Positions 23,583 through 33,348 are shown, counted from the stretch's first letter. The stretch is DNA of 64,000 nt from Diabrotica undecimpunctata (GCF_040954645.1 NC_092803.1:62486484-62550483), one strand, 5' to 3'. Notes: a model not told the origin generated them from the sequence alone. Made by a program: numbers and translations.

Positions 23583-26137
23583 GGTGAGTCATGAGGAACT
23601 TTACATACTTCTACCATATGTAGAGTCCCTCAGGGAGCATATCATGTGGCCACTAAAAAATGTCAACTCCTCTTCTTTATTAATTAACAGGGTGATTTGT
23701 GTAATTGACCATTTATTTTATTTTACTGTAGTGTTTATACGGCGCATTTGATTTTTTTTAATTTTTGCATGATACAGTACACTACTATCAAGCATTCGAC
23801 TGCTTTTAGCTAAACTAAAAAATTCCAGGACTGGCTTTGGAAAAATTAATTTAGGGATTCGTATTAAATATTACACCCTGTATATATTATTTTTTAAAAT
23901 GCAATAAGTGATTTTCAAACTACATAAATAGCCAATGAAAACGACATATGCGACAATGTTGTCGCACTTTTATTAAATTTTTAGTGAACGATCAAATCTT
24001 ACAAAAATAGAACAACCATAATGAAGCATCAAATTATAAGGTAATTAATTTAAACAAATGTTATAAATTTCAAACATTCTAATTGAAATGATAAACTGAG
24101 TCACTGCACAACAAAAAACAGTAACTACTAACGATAACGAAGAACAATTTAAAAAAAAAACTAAAAATATGTACTTAGTTATGATAAACCCATAAATTAG
24201 AACTGGAAAAGATACAATAATGCTAACAAAATAAAAATAATTCAAAATAGATTTTCGAAATGGAACCCTGCAGCCTGTACACATTTTTGTTGCCGAATTG
24301 TTAATTGACGTATTGAATTACGGATACTCTGAAGATCGTTTCTAATAGTATTACAACAATGTATAATTCTATCAATTAATTGTTGTCGGTTATTAATATT
24401 CACTGCGTAAACTAGTTGCTTCAATCGTCCCCAAATATGGTAATCAACGGGATTAAAATCAGGTGATCTTGAAGGCCACGAAATAGGACCTGCACGTCCT
24501 ATCCACCTGTTGCCATAAACATTATTGAGATGTTGTCTCACTGCCAGTAAAAAGTGTGGGGGTGCCCCATCATGCTGAAAATACATCCCTCGGATAGCAA
24601 CGTTCGCGTTGGCAAGCAAATTCGGCAAAATATTTTGTAGAAAGTTCAAATAGACCTGCCCTGTTAAAGGACCATCAAAAAAGTGAGGACCTACTAATTG
24701 GTTATTTATGACACCAATCCACACGTTAACCGAAAACCTTAACTGAGAACGACGTTCTCGAATAGCATGGGGATTTTCTTCTGCCCACACATGTGAATTT
24801 CGTGAATTATTTATCCTGTCTCTGGTAAATTGGGCTTCATCTGTAAATAGTGTCCTGTATAGCGTTGGTCGATTATTGTTAATCCATCTACAAAATTCCA
24901 ACCTATCGATCTCATCTCCAGCATGTAGTTGCTGAACCATTTGAATGTGATATGGGTATAGATTATTTTTTTGTAAGACTCTACTTACTTTTGATTGAGT
25001 AACATTGAGTTCTCAACTTACTTGTCTAGTGCTTATTGTAGGGTTCATAGTAACGGCGTCCATAATGTCATCTTCCTGCGCTTCATCTACATGTCGCTCT
25101 GTTGTTCCACTAGGAAAAGTGCCATTTTCTCGCAAATAATTAAAAACTGACCCAAATGTTGGATGACTGGGAGTTCAACGATTAGGAAATCTCCTGCGAT
25201 ATTCTCTACTAGCAGCCCTACCATTCCCATTACAGAATCCATAAACAAATATTATGTCTGCATATTCTGTGGTCGAAAACTGATGTGGCATTTTGAACGA
25301 AAGTAACAAAAGCTCTACCAAAACTAACACAATGTACTTAACGTAGATATGACAGAAGAAATATATATTCTTGTACACATAAATAACAATTGATAATGAC
25401 AATAATGACAATATGCATAAAATATCAAGAAACGTCAAACGGTCAACGCCAACCTTCATTTTAAACTTTTTTAAATTTATTTTTATTTAGTACAGTTGAT
25501 GCAATGTATTATTATTTGACATACAATTTTAATCATTTACAATCAACAAAAACTAACACATACAAGAAGTTTGACTTTTTAATCAATTTAATTTATTATT
25601 TATCGAAAATAATGCCCCAATACGATCTATGAGTAAAAATTTAAAATTGAGAAACAATTGATTCTATCGTAGAGATAATACAAAGTGAAAGTAAAGATGT
25701 TAATTTTCTACGTATTAGATTATGTTGTAGGAACTCATTTTAATCAAAATATTTGAAATTTATAACATTTGTTTAAATTAATACCTTATAATTTGATACT
25801 TCATTATGGTTGTTCTATTTTTGGTAAGATTTGATCGTTCACTAAAAATTTAATAAAAGTGCGACAACATTGTCGCATATGTCGTTATCATTGGCTATTT
25901 ATGTAGTTTGAAAATCACTTATTGCATTTTAAAAAAAAATTATACAGGGTGTAATATTTAATACAAAGCCCTAAATTAATTTTTCCAAAGCCATTCCTGG
26001 AATTTTTTAGTTTAGCTAATACCAGTCGAATGCTTGATAGTAGTGTACTGTATCATGCAAAAAGTGGCCACATGATATGCTCCCTGAGGGACTCTACATA
26101 TGGTAGAAGTATGTAAAGTTCCTCATGACTCACCCTG
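23580..26137 (-). mobile_element. Mariner-like transposon with long terminal inverted repeats
   Basis: The ends read CAGGGTGAGTCATGAGGAAC and its reverse complement, each flanked by TA. The inverted repeats are unusually long, about 510 bp on the left (to about 24090) and about 400 bp on the right (from about 25735), and nearly identical. The difference is a 108-bp segment (23654-23761) present only in the left arm. The CAGGGTG motif recurs inside the arms (near 23690, and inverted near 23875). The transposase lies between the arms on the minus strand. Insertion was into a (TA)n tract. Confidence 0.9.
24242..25291 (-). pseudogene. Mariner-like transposase, two in-frame stops only
   Basis: This is one continuous 349-codon minus-strand frame starting [15 protein letters not shown]. 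Helix-turn-helix features come first (STRQVS..LNVTQSKVSRVL), then the DDE-type core: first Asp in FTDEAQF, WIGVINNQLVGPHFF, second Asp in FQHDGAPPHF, third Asp in WPSRSPDFNPVDYHIWG. By my count 36 residues separate the second and third Asp. The only breaks are TGA at 25175-25177 and TGA at 25013-25015. Both sit where related proteins usually have arginine, so each is explained by CGA to TGA. This points to a young, recently disabled copy. The family (mariner/Tc1 superfamily) is firm. The subfamily is not. Confidence 0.88.
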
Positions 26138-26148
26138 TATATATATAT

Positions 26149-27357
26149 AATGATAAATTTAATGATAAAACATTTAATGATAAATTCTATCAACAAACTT
26201 TCGGTACCCCTATGGGAGCTAAGATTTCTCCTATCATTGCAACTTACGTTATGGATTATGTATTAGACTCAGTCATTCCTTTACTATCCTTTAATATTCC
26301 ATTTATTAAAAAATATGTTGATGATATCATTTTGGCTATACCCAATGACAAGGTAGATGAACTATTAGACACTTTTAATGGTTATGACCCCTACATCCAG
26401 TTCACTATAGAGAGGGAAGATGGTAATTGGTCCGTCCCCTTTCTCGACATAAGGATGATCAGGGAAACCAACAACATCAAAATAGATTGGTATCAAAAAC
26501 CGACCCATTCTGGTAGATACCTTAACTACAACTCATACCATAATAATTCTACCAAAGTCAACTTAATCAAACAGATGAAAAATAGAGTAACAAAACTATC
26601 AGATCCTTCATTTCATACAAAAAACCTACAAATCCTACAGAAACTTTTTATTTCAAACGCTTATCCAACACCATTAGTTAATAAGATTTTGTTTAATACT
26701 ATCCATGACGAAGATATTTCACCTTCCTCCGCGACTAACAATGCTGATCCTGATGTCTTAAGTGGGAACCCAGTCTTGGATACTCCTATAAACAAATATT
26801 TTTCATTACCATATTTCAGAGATATCACTCCGGGGTTAACAAGGATTCTGAAAAGTGTTAAAAATAGCTTTGGCAATAATAATAACAACATTAAACTTAA
26901 TGTAGCTTGTAGATCAGCCCTAACAATTAATAATCTTTATTCTAAGATAAAAGATAAGACTCCCATAGATAGGCTTAGTAATATTGTCTACAACATTCCA
27001 TGTCTCTCTTGCAACAATTCCTACATCGGTCAAACATCTCAATTATTAAAATCACGTATTACACTACACAAAAGTGATTCTCGACTTCACCCTGACCGTT
27101 GTGCATTAGCCAAACATGTCCATTCCACTGGTCATCTCATGGACTATACTAACACCACAATTCTCCACCGTGAGAACAATAAATCTAAAAGAGAGTTCAT
27201 TGAAATGTCTTATATTTTCCTTAACGATTTCTCCATTAATGTTAAGAGTGACATCAAGAATCTAAGCGATACATACCACCTGTTACTTAAATCAGATACC
27301 AAGAACAATACTATATCACAGATAACTAACTTGACTGATATATCCATTAACAACTAA
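26149..27357 (+). CDS. Penelope-like reverse transcriptase with GIY-YIG endonuclease (partial)
   Basis: An uninterrupted frame of 402 codons. An apparent upstream ATG at 26125 lies in the mariner repeat and is not native. RT motifs: QQTFGTPMGAKISPII at the start, then KKYVDDIILAI with the YVDD catalytic box, FLDIRMIRETNNIKIDWYQK and GRYLNYNSYHNNSTKVNLIK. The carboxyl third is a GIY-YIG nuclease: YNIPCLSCNNSYIGQTSQL, an Arg in LKSRITLHK, His residues in LAKHVHSTGH, and the glutamate in KREFIEMSYIF. Penelope elements use this nuclease for target nicking. The first half of the RT (template-binding fingers and motif A) is absent, so it cannot work alone despite the open frame. Confidence 0.9.
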   Translation, partial: NDKFNDKTFNDKFYQQTFGTPMGAKISPIIATYVMDYVLDSVIPLLSFNIPFIKKYVDDIILAIPNDKVDELLDTFNGYDPYIQFTIEREDGNWSVPFLDIRMIRETNNIKIDWYQKPTHSGRYLNYNSYHNNSTKVNLIKQMKNRVTKLSDPSFHTKNLQILQKLFISNAYPTPLVNKILFNTIHDEDISPSSATNNADPDVLSGNPVLDTPINKYFSLPYFRDITPGLTRILKSVKNSFGNNNNNIKLNVACRSALTINNLYSKIKDKTPIDRLSNIVYNIPCLSCNNSYIGQTSQLLKSRITLHKSDSRLHPDRCALAKHVHSTGHLMDYTNTTILHRENNKSKREFIEMSYIFLNDFSINVKSDIKNLSDTYHLLLKSDTKNNTISQITNLTDISINN

Positions 27358-27906
27358 CATACCTTTATAATTAATTTTCATTAACAAAAAATATATAACA
27401 TTCCTTTGCTTTTCTTAGATACGTCTCAATAAGATTCAATAATACATGAACAATATAATATAATTAAATAAAGAAAATCAAAATAATATTTCCCTTTACT
27501 GGGATTTAAATTCATTCGTTTTTTACCAATGAACCTTAACGACATAAAGATTCATACGAACTAATAATGAAGTTGTCAGCGCTTGCGTTCTGGCTTAAAC
27601 AGAACCTCACTTTTAACTATCTTAAAATCAAAAATTTAGTTATTGCCGACAATTCAAAGAATTACCTCCTTTTAAATGTAGTTGCATTGGGTTTTTCGAT
27701 TAACCTTGGGTAAGCCTTTACGTGTCAAGTTCGAAGCTACCATACATTTCGATCCTTATAAAAAACTTTTTTTGCACATAGTAACAAAAAACACCACTAT
27801 GTTACTAGCAAAGTTTTTTAATATTCTAACTCTACAATTCTAAGTTACGGTAAGATCAATAATGTTTTAATAGATAATATATGGTAGCTAATTATAATTT
27901 ATTCTC

Positions 27907-27960
27907 TTTCAGCCCTGAAGAAGCCAAATTATTTCTCTTTGGCGAAAACGTTCGGCGAAA
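27907..27960 (+). ncRNA. Hammerhead ribozyme motif of the Penelope element
   Basis: Core CTGAAGA (27915-27921), one unpaired A, stem II GCCAAA (27923-27928) with TTTGGC (27938-27943), GAAA (27944-27947), two-pair stem III (AA, loop CG, TT) and C27953 as the predicted cleavage-site base. Inner stem I is GCC (27912-27914) with GGC (27954-27956), extended by TTTC/GAAA with one bulge. Every conserved hammerhead base is present. Position downstream of the ORF and the short stem III match what is known for Penelope hammerheads. Self-cleavage is untested. Confidence 0.75.
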
Positions 27961-28013
27961 CAATTGATACACATTAGAGTATTTCTTGCAGATTTCCCCA
28001 ATATTTAAGAGTT

Positions 28014-28016
<3 letters not shown>

Positions 28017-28070
<54 letters not shown>
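28017..28070. repeat. (TA)n tract at the Penelope 3' end
   Basis: Pure (TA)n tract of about 54 bp that terminates the Penelope element. Confidence 0.95.
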
Positions 28071-28075
<5 letters not shown>

Positions 28076-29505
28076 CTATAAGTGACTGTAAATTTGATAT
28101 TGTTAAAGTGTTGCAGAAAGTTATTGTACAGATTTACCAATACCGACGTGAACGTTACATCTTGCTCTGGTACATTATAAACTTAAAATAAGACTAAAAT
28201 TTACTGTTACACCGTTTAAATAGCACATTAGTTACCGGCATTCATACATCATGTCTATATCCGGCGTTCTATTGTCAAATACCAGAGTTACCAACCTTAT
28301 TATCAATTAATAACTAGAATTAATTTTTGGAATTTGTTACTATAAACAATTTAATCTATTTCTCTGGTTTACACATTAATTTAATAAAACTAACATGAAT
28401 AAGTTCAAACATACCATTGCAGAATGCTCGTCCACACCGAAAATAATTGTTTTCAAAATCTTTTTCAAAAAATTTTGTATATTTATTACACATTTAGATT
28501 ATTAGCTGTTACCACATGCTCATCTTAAATTTATTTTGTAATTCTGTTTTTTAAAATGTTTTTCAAATTTTGTTATATAAAACATATTTCAATTAATTTG
28601 ACTGTCACACTTAAAAAAAATTTAAAGTTAAATTTAATTCAGCAAGTGATTGTTAAAGGTATGCCAATATTATACACATTAGCTTACATTTTCAATTTCT
28701 TTTAATTGTTTAACTACTAAGTTCTGTTAGCTTCAAAAACTTAGTTAACTTTAGAAATAGAAGAAGAACTGTCACACTTTAAGCTAAATTATCTTGTCAA
28801 ATTTACCTCTTAAATACTAGTAGAAAAGAAAAAAACCCAATTCCTCTCCTAGCAAGTAATGTAGTGCCTATAAGCCCCTTTTTTAAAGTTTTATGTTTGT
28901 TTTGTCCTGTTAATTGTGTTCTGTTTGTCCCTAATTGTGTTTTAATTTATTATTTTAACATTTGACATCGCAATTCTCTGCCGAGCAGAAATTAAATGCT
29001 TTCAATCAAAAGTTGATAATTACAAGTCACAAAAATTGCACACCTAAAAAAATAGTACAAGTACTTTCATTCATTGTCATATAACTGTCCTCTTTCTTTA
29101 TAAAAATGTTCAATAATTTAACACACATTTCAAAATATATCTCTTCAATAAATATAAATAACTTTAATAATTTAAATAATATAAAACATCACATTTTCTT
29201 TCAACAAACAATAACATATACCTTAGTCCTATATCATCTGTTAACATCCCTCCCCTCAAGAAACTTCCTCCTAAGTTGTTAGACAGTTACAACATTGACC
29301 GAAGATCACTCATTATCAGTAATAAGGAATAGTTTGAACTATGAATCACCAATCACTATATAATAACTCTTGTATCGGAATGTAAGTAGTATTTTGTTTA
29401 TTTCTAATTTATTACAATTCAACAGATTTTTTCTCTTACCAATTTGAGGGTTTTTACTCTGTCTGCTAATGCAATTTATGCATATTGATTAACACAGACA
29501 TGTAA
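28071..29505. other. Unassigned AT-rich interior of the composite
   Basis: No gene is recognised on either strand. It might be noncoding sequence of the element that owns the right ribozyme repeat. Confidence 0.35.
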
Positions 29506-29731
29506 TATTGGCATAATTACTAAAACCTTTTTTTGATCTATAACTTTTTTGATCTATATCCTTATAAGACAGCACCCTAATATGGGCTTTTTATAATTGC
29601 AGCATTTAATTTACTTTGTACTACTGACCTGATGATGCTTTGCAAATTTTAGAAAGCGAAACCGGTCGTCTTGGGTAGTAAAATTAAACTGATTGTGAGT
29701 AAGTCTAATTTATTTCTTTTTTACCTCTTTA
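29506..29731 (+). repeat. Hammerhead-bearing terminal repeat, right copy
   Basis: Inverted partner of 19627-19838. Similarity begins at TTGGCATAATTACTAAAACC and ends next to the LINE RNase H frame. Confidence 0.8.
29619..29680 (+). ncRNA. Hammerhead ribozyme motif (plus strand)
   Basis: CTGATGA (29629-29635), unpaired T, stem II GCTTT/AAAGC (29637-29641 with 29653-29657), GAAA (29658-29661), two-pair stem III (AC, loop CG, GT), C29667 as predicted cleavage-site base. Stem I has GAC/GTC, an asymmetric loop, then six pairs TACTAC/GTAGTA. The outer stem is better here than in the left copy. All core bases are conserved. Confidence 0.75.
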
Positions 29732-29734
29732 TTG

Positions 29735-30803
29735 TTTAGTATAGAGAACAGGCTTGTTTTGCTGCTAGATCGGCTTTTTCATTACCTGGAATACCAACGT
29801 GTGATGGTATCCACAATATTGTTATTGTAATTCCATTAGTTTAATGACGATTACATATAATCTGGATTTCTTGAGTTATTGGTGAATAGAATGTATGTTT
29901 GTTATGGAGTTCATGGATAATAGGGAGTCAGTGCAGATTGCTATAGTTTTATTGTCATTGAGTGAAGTTTTAACAGCTAATAGTATAACATATAATTCAG
30001 CTTTATAGATACTCCAATTGCTAGAGAGTCGAAACAGGTTGACAGTACTTGTAGTTATTGTAACAACACAGCCAACATCTTCTTTACTCTTAGATGTGTC
30101 TGAGTAAAAGATCTTATCGAAATTAACATATGTATAGTGGACGGTACCATTCTAGAATTATTAGTAACTAGTAGCTTTTTATTATTATGTGGGATTTGCT
30201 GAAACTCTAGAAAAAAACAGCAGTAACGTTGATTTCGTCTCAGGTGAAGCGAAGGTTCAAAACATTTTACTGAGACTGCTTACCACCGAACTGGATCTTA
30301 ATGCTCCCAGACAGAGTCGAAGAGAAATATTTTGGACTATATTTATTGAAATCAGTAGTGATTCACTTGATAACATGTAAAGAACACTACCATAGTTAAG
30401 TTTGGAGTGAATAAGAGCTCGGTATATTTTTAGTAGCGTTTTCTCATCTGCCCCCCAATTATAATGAGCTAATGATTTAAGGAAATCCATTCTTTAAAGG
30501 TAGCTGCCGTTAAGTTCCTGAATGTGTGCTTTTCAGGAAAGTTTTTTATCTAAAATAGTACCGAAAAGCTTGATTTGGTCTACCAATTGAAGAAAATTTC
30601 CATTCATAGAAATGGTTGGAGATTGCGTGTTTTTTCTACTGGTAAAATGAACACCTTTTGACTTGGATGGGGAGAAGGTAAGATCGGATTGCCTGACTCA
30701 GTTGTTTATTTTAATTTCCGTGTTGTAGTAAAGTGTTTGTGGTAAATGCGACCTCTCTATGACAAAATAACATTATGTATATTCCATATTGTACAGGATC
30801 ATT
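29735..30803 (-). pseudogene. RNase H-bearing LINE, RT thumb and RNase H (segment 3 of the split copy)
   Basis: Minus strand: DLTFSPSKSKGVHFTSRK near 30660, NGNFLQLVDQIKLFGTILDK near 30580, the thumb ADEKTLLKIYRALIHSKLNY near 30430 (GSVLY follows), then RNase H with FYSDTSKSKEDVGCVVTI near 30110, WSIYKAELYVILLAVKTSL near 30020, AICTDSLLSMNSI near 29945 and, shifted, WIPSHVGIPGNEKADLAAKQ near 29780. The catalytic acidic residues of RNase H (D, E, D, D) can be seen. Several stops and shifts. It belongs to the same copy as 19185-19622, 31115-31144 and 31797-31898. Confidence 0.85.
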
Positions 30804-30816
30804 TATGAAGGAACTT

Positions 30817-31101
30817 CTGTATCTGTATCTGTAGGGTCGGGAGGGCGAATTAAGTTCCACAGCACTTAGGCCACAATTAACCCATTGTGCAACCTCTTAG
30901 GGAGCTGTCGTCCTTAGCTCATTGTACCATTTCTAGTCACCAGGAGACATCTCCCTTATGTGAGCAGGTGTGAACCAGGACTCGCCAAACGCGTACTCTC
31001 GTATTAACGATAACTCCGGGCATTCACATAGGACATGCTCTACAGTTTCGTCTTCTCGTTAACACTTCCTACGTAGAGGTGTGTCTACTAGCCCCACTTT
31101 C
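30817..31101 (-). mobile_element. 285-bp 5'-truncated LINE tail with 13-bp TSD
   Basis: TATGAAGGAACTT stands at 30804-30816 and again at 31102-31114, a clean target duplication. On the minus strand the insert encodes the end of a LINE ORF2 with a zinc-knuckle-like block (REDETVEHVLCECPELSLIR) and then SWFTPAHIREMSPGD. It ends in a short CAGATA-type tandem tail next to the duplication, as non-LTR elements do. It sits inside the RT region of the larger minus-strand LINE and so is younger. Confidence 0.8.
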
Positions 31102-31114
31102 TATGAAGGAACTT

Positions 31115-31144
31115 AAATCGTTTATACTAAGAAAAAATAGTGTG
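31115..31144 (-). pseudogene. LINE RT sliver (segment 2 of the split copy)
   Basis: About 40 bp of RT palm including the adjoining duplications, translating on the minus strand as part of GSTLFFLSINDLSSFI when joined to the neighbouring segments. It is isolated between two later insertions. Confidence 0.6.
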
Positions 31145-31780
31145 ACGAGAATAATTTAACGAGATTTATATAACTTCATTAAACTTCGAGAAAGGTCTGT
31201 CATAATAAATGAGAAAAGCATTGTATGAATTAGTTGCCACGGGTTACGGAGATATACTTTTCCCACGTTGACACGTTGAGGGTTTCGTCATTTAATTAAA
31301 GGAATACAACTTTGAGGTAAATGTCGATTGACAAACGTACTTCTGAAATTGCCCGTACCTACTTTGGAAGAGCAAAATAAACAAAGCGATTTCTTCATTT
31401 ATTTACTTTTATAAACTGCTTTATATTATTACAGACATACCGGTGAATGTTTTAAAGATGTTTAGAGTTCTCATTCGTTCATACAGAGTGGCCAATCATC
31501 AAACGCAAAAAAATACCAGACAGTTAAATTTTTGCTTTCCCAATTATTTTACATCGAAAATAATTTTAAATTATTAGCAAAAGGTTAAAATTTTATAACA
31601 GCTGTTCAAGTTGTCTTTATATTTAGTACATTTTTCAAACAGTATTATGTCTGTTATAAATTATGGCAATGATGTTATCTATTGATATATGAATTACTAT
31701 GGGTGTCATTATAGTACTTTTATATTTCAGTCACTAGGGAATGATATCTTCTGCCTTGGACGCCACCTTTATACAGTTTT
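31145..31780. mobile_element. 636-bp inserted repeat copy with 16-bp TSD
   Basis: AAGAAAAAATAGTGTG occurs at 31129-31144 and 31781-31796, flanking this block, and the LINE frame reads across once the block is removed. 627 bp of it (31154-31780) is identical to 32722-33348. It is noncoding as far as I can see. A 16-bp duplication fits LINE-mediated retroposition, though no poly(A) tail is evident. Confidence 0.75.
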
Positions 31781-31796
31781 AAGAAAAAATAGTGTG

Positions 31797-31898
31797 CTGC
31801 CTAAGACAGACCCTTGTAAGACACCGTTTTTGGTTGTGTGATGTAAGGATGTTTTGCCGTTAGTAATTAATTTAAAGGATCGACCTGTGAGAAAGTTT
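31797..31898 (-). pseudogene. LINE RT palm (segment 1, truncated 5' end of the split copy)
   Basis: Minus strand: NFLTGRSFKLITNGKTSLHH then TTKNGVLQGSVLGSTLFFL. VLQGSVLG is the usual (V/I)PQGSVLSP motif B of Jockey/I-type RTs. The copy is 5'-truncated just upstream. After the next segment the YADD box is lost: the frame reads YGIYIMLFCH where YADD is expected. Confidence 0.75.
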
Positions 31899-32721
31899 TT
31901 TTATAAAATAATATAATATTACCAGCTTGTTTAGTACATTAGCTACATATATCGGTATAGAGTCAAATTATAAACAAAAATATATTTTACCTTCATAAAT
32001 TTAACATTCTATAGAGAGAGACTTTACATTTATCATCGTTAAGTAAAATTTTATTTTTGTTCTCTAAACATAAAGCTAAAATTTTTTCCATTCTTCATGG
32101 TTTACCACGCCTATTTTTCAATTCCACATAAACAAAAAATTTGTCTTAAGTGTTTAGATTTTTGTCTAGCAATGTAAATTAAATTTTTCGAAATGCCCTT
32201 AAAAATAAAGAGTTGTAAAGTGCTTTTAAGCAGAAAACTAAGTTTAAAACATTTAATTCCAGCAAAACTCAGCATTTTGTTCTTACAGCATTTCTACCTT
32301 TTGATATTTCCTAGAAATTTATAAAAACTGCACTCCACAACAATAAAATATAATTGAATGCTCAGCATTCACGACTTTATCCTTTGAAATATAGCTGCTC
32401 CCTTTAACTCTTTAAGCTTTCATAATAACATCATTGCAGACGTCTTGACCTCCATACAGGCCGCGTATTTGTAGTTTAATCGCTAAAATCAACTCTTCTC
32501 TCCATCCTCCATCGATTTTCACTTCCACAACTTTCCATTTGTACTACAAATTAATCAAGTAAAAAGCTGAAACGAGCGTAATAGGTCGTTGGAGCTGAGA
32601 CTGCGAACTTGGTGGAATTTGTTTGAGCAATTTCGCAAATTAAAAACAAGTCGATAAGCGTAAGTATAGAGGAAAGAACAAAAATAAGGGGTGACTCAGT
32701 CTTTCTGGGCACAGGAAAGTT
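31899..32721. other. Unassigned sequence between the repeats
   Basis: No coding region is recognised. It separates the minus-strand LINE from the second 627-bp repeat copy. Confidence 0.35.
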
Positions 32722-33348
32722 ATTTAACGAGATTTATATAACTTCATTAAACTTCGAGAAAGGTCTGTCATAATAAATGAGAAAAGCATTGTATGAATTA
32801 GTTGCCACGGGTTACGGAGATATACTTTTCCCACGTTGACACGTTGAGGGTTTCGTCATTTAATTAAAGGAATACAACTTTGAGGTAAATGTCGATTGAC
32901 AAACGTACTTCTGAAATTGCCCGTACCTACTTTGGAAGAGCAAAATAAACAAAGCGATTTCTTCATTTATTTACTTTTATAAACTGCTTTATATTATTAC
33001 AGACATACCGGTGAATGTTTTAAAGATGTTTAGAGTTCTCATTCGTTCATACAGAGTGGCCAATCATCAAACGCAAAAAAATACCAGACAGTTAAATTTT
33101 TGCTTTCCCAATTATTTTACATCGAAAATAATTTTAAATTATTAGCAAAAGGTTAAAATTTTATAACAGCTGTTCAAGTTGTCTTTATATTTAGTACATT
33201 TTTCAAACAGTATTATGTCTGTTATAAATTATGGCAATGATGTTATCTATTGATATATGAATTACTATGGGTGTCATTATAGTACTTTTATATTTCAGTC
33301 ACTAGGGAATGATATCTTCTGCCTTGGACGCCACCTTTATACAGTTTT
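32722..33348. repeat. 627-bp direct repeat, second copy
   Basis: Identical to 31154-31780 over its whole length by line-by-line reading, in the same orientation, 1568 bp downstream. It lacks the 5'-TG..CA-3' ends and the interior coding capacity expected of LTRs. This is probably the source, or another insertion, of the same unit. Confidence 0.85.

Larger units (their letters stand above)
26146..28016 (+). mobile_element. Penelope-like element, 5'-truncated
   Basis: The element comprises the RT/GIY-YIG frame (26149-27357), about 550 bp of 3' sequence, a hammerhead motif (27907-27960), and an end at a (TA)n tract. The amino-terminal RT motifs are missing. The left edge is a short TA remnant against the mariner-like element. 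Ending in (TA)n fits either target preference or element structure. Confidence 0.8.
19623..29734. mobile_element. ~10.1-kb composite insertion bounded by inverted ribozyme repeats
   Basis: A single minus-strand LINE frame leaves off at about 29735 and resumes at about 19622. Everything between is therefore inserted. The two edges are inverted copies of the same ~0.21-kb sequence (19627-19838 and 29506-29731), which carries a hammerhead fold. The interior holds four (TA)n tracts of about 50-80 bp, a MITE, a mariner-like element and a Penelope-like element. I see no clean target duplication at the outer edges. It may have started as a Penelope-type insertion with inverted terminal repeats, into which other elements then nested. 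That history is inference. Confidence 0.65.

Noticed and set aside
26125..26148. ATG at 26125 as the start of the Penelope ORF
   Set aside because: These codons lie in the terminal repeat of the mariner-like element and in the TA remnant. The Penelope sequence begins near 26149 and is truncated.
31154..33348. The 627-bp direct repeats as LTRs of an LTR retrotransposon
   Set aside because: They lack TG..CA ends, primer-binding site, polypurine tract and any gag-pol coding in the 941-bp interior. The first copy has its own TSD that does not include the second.
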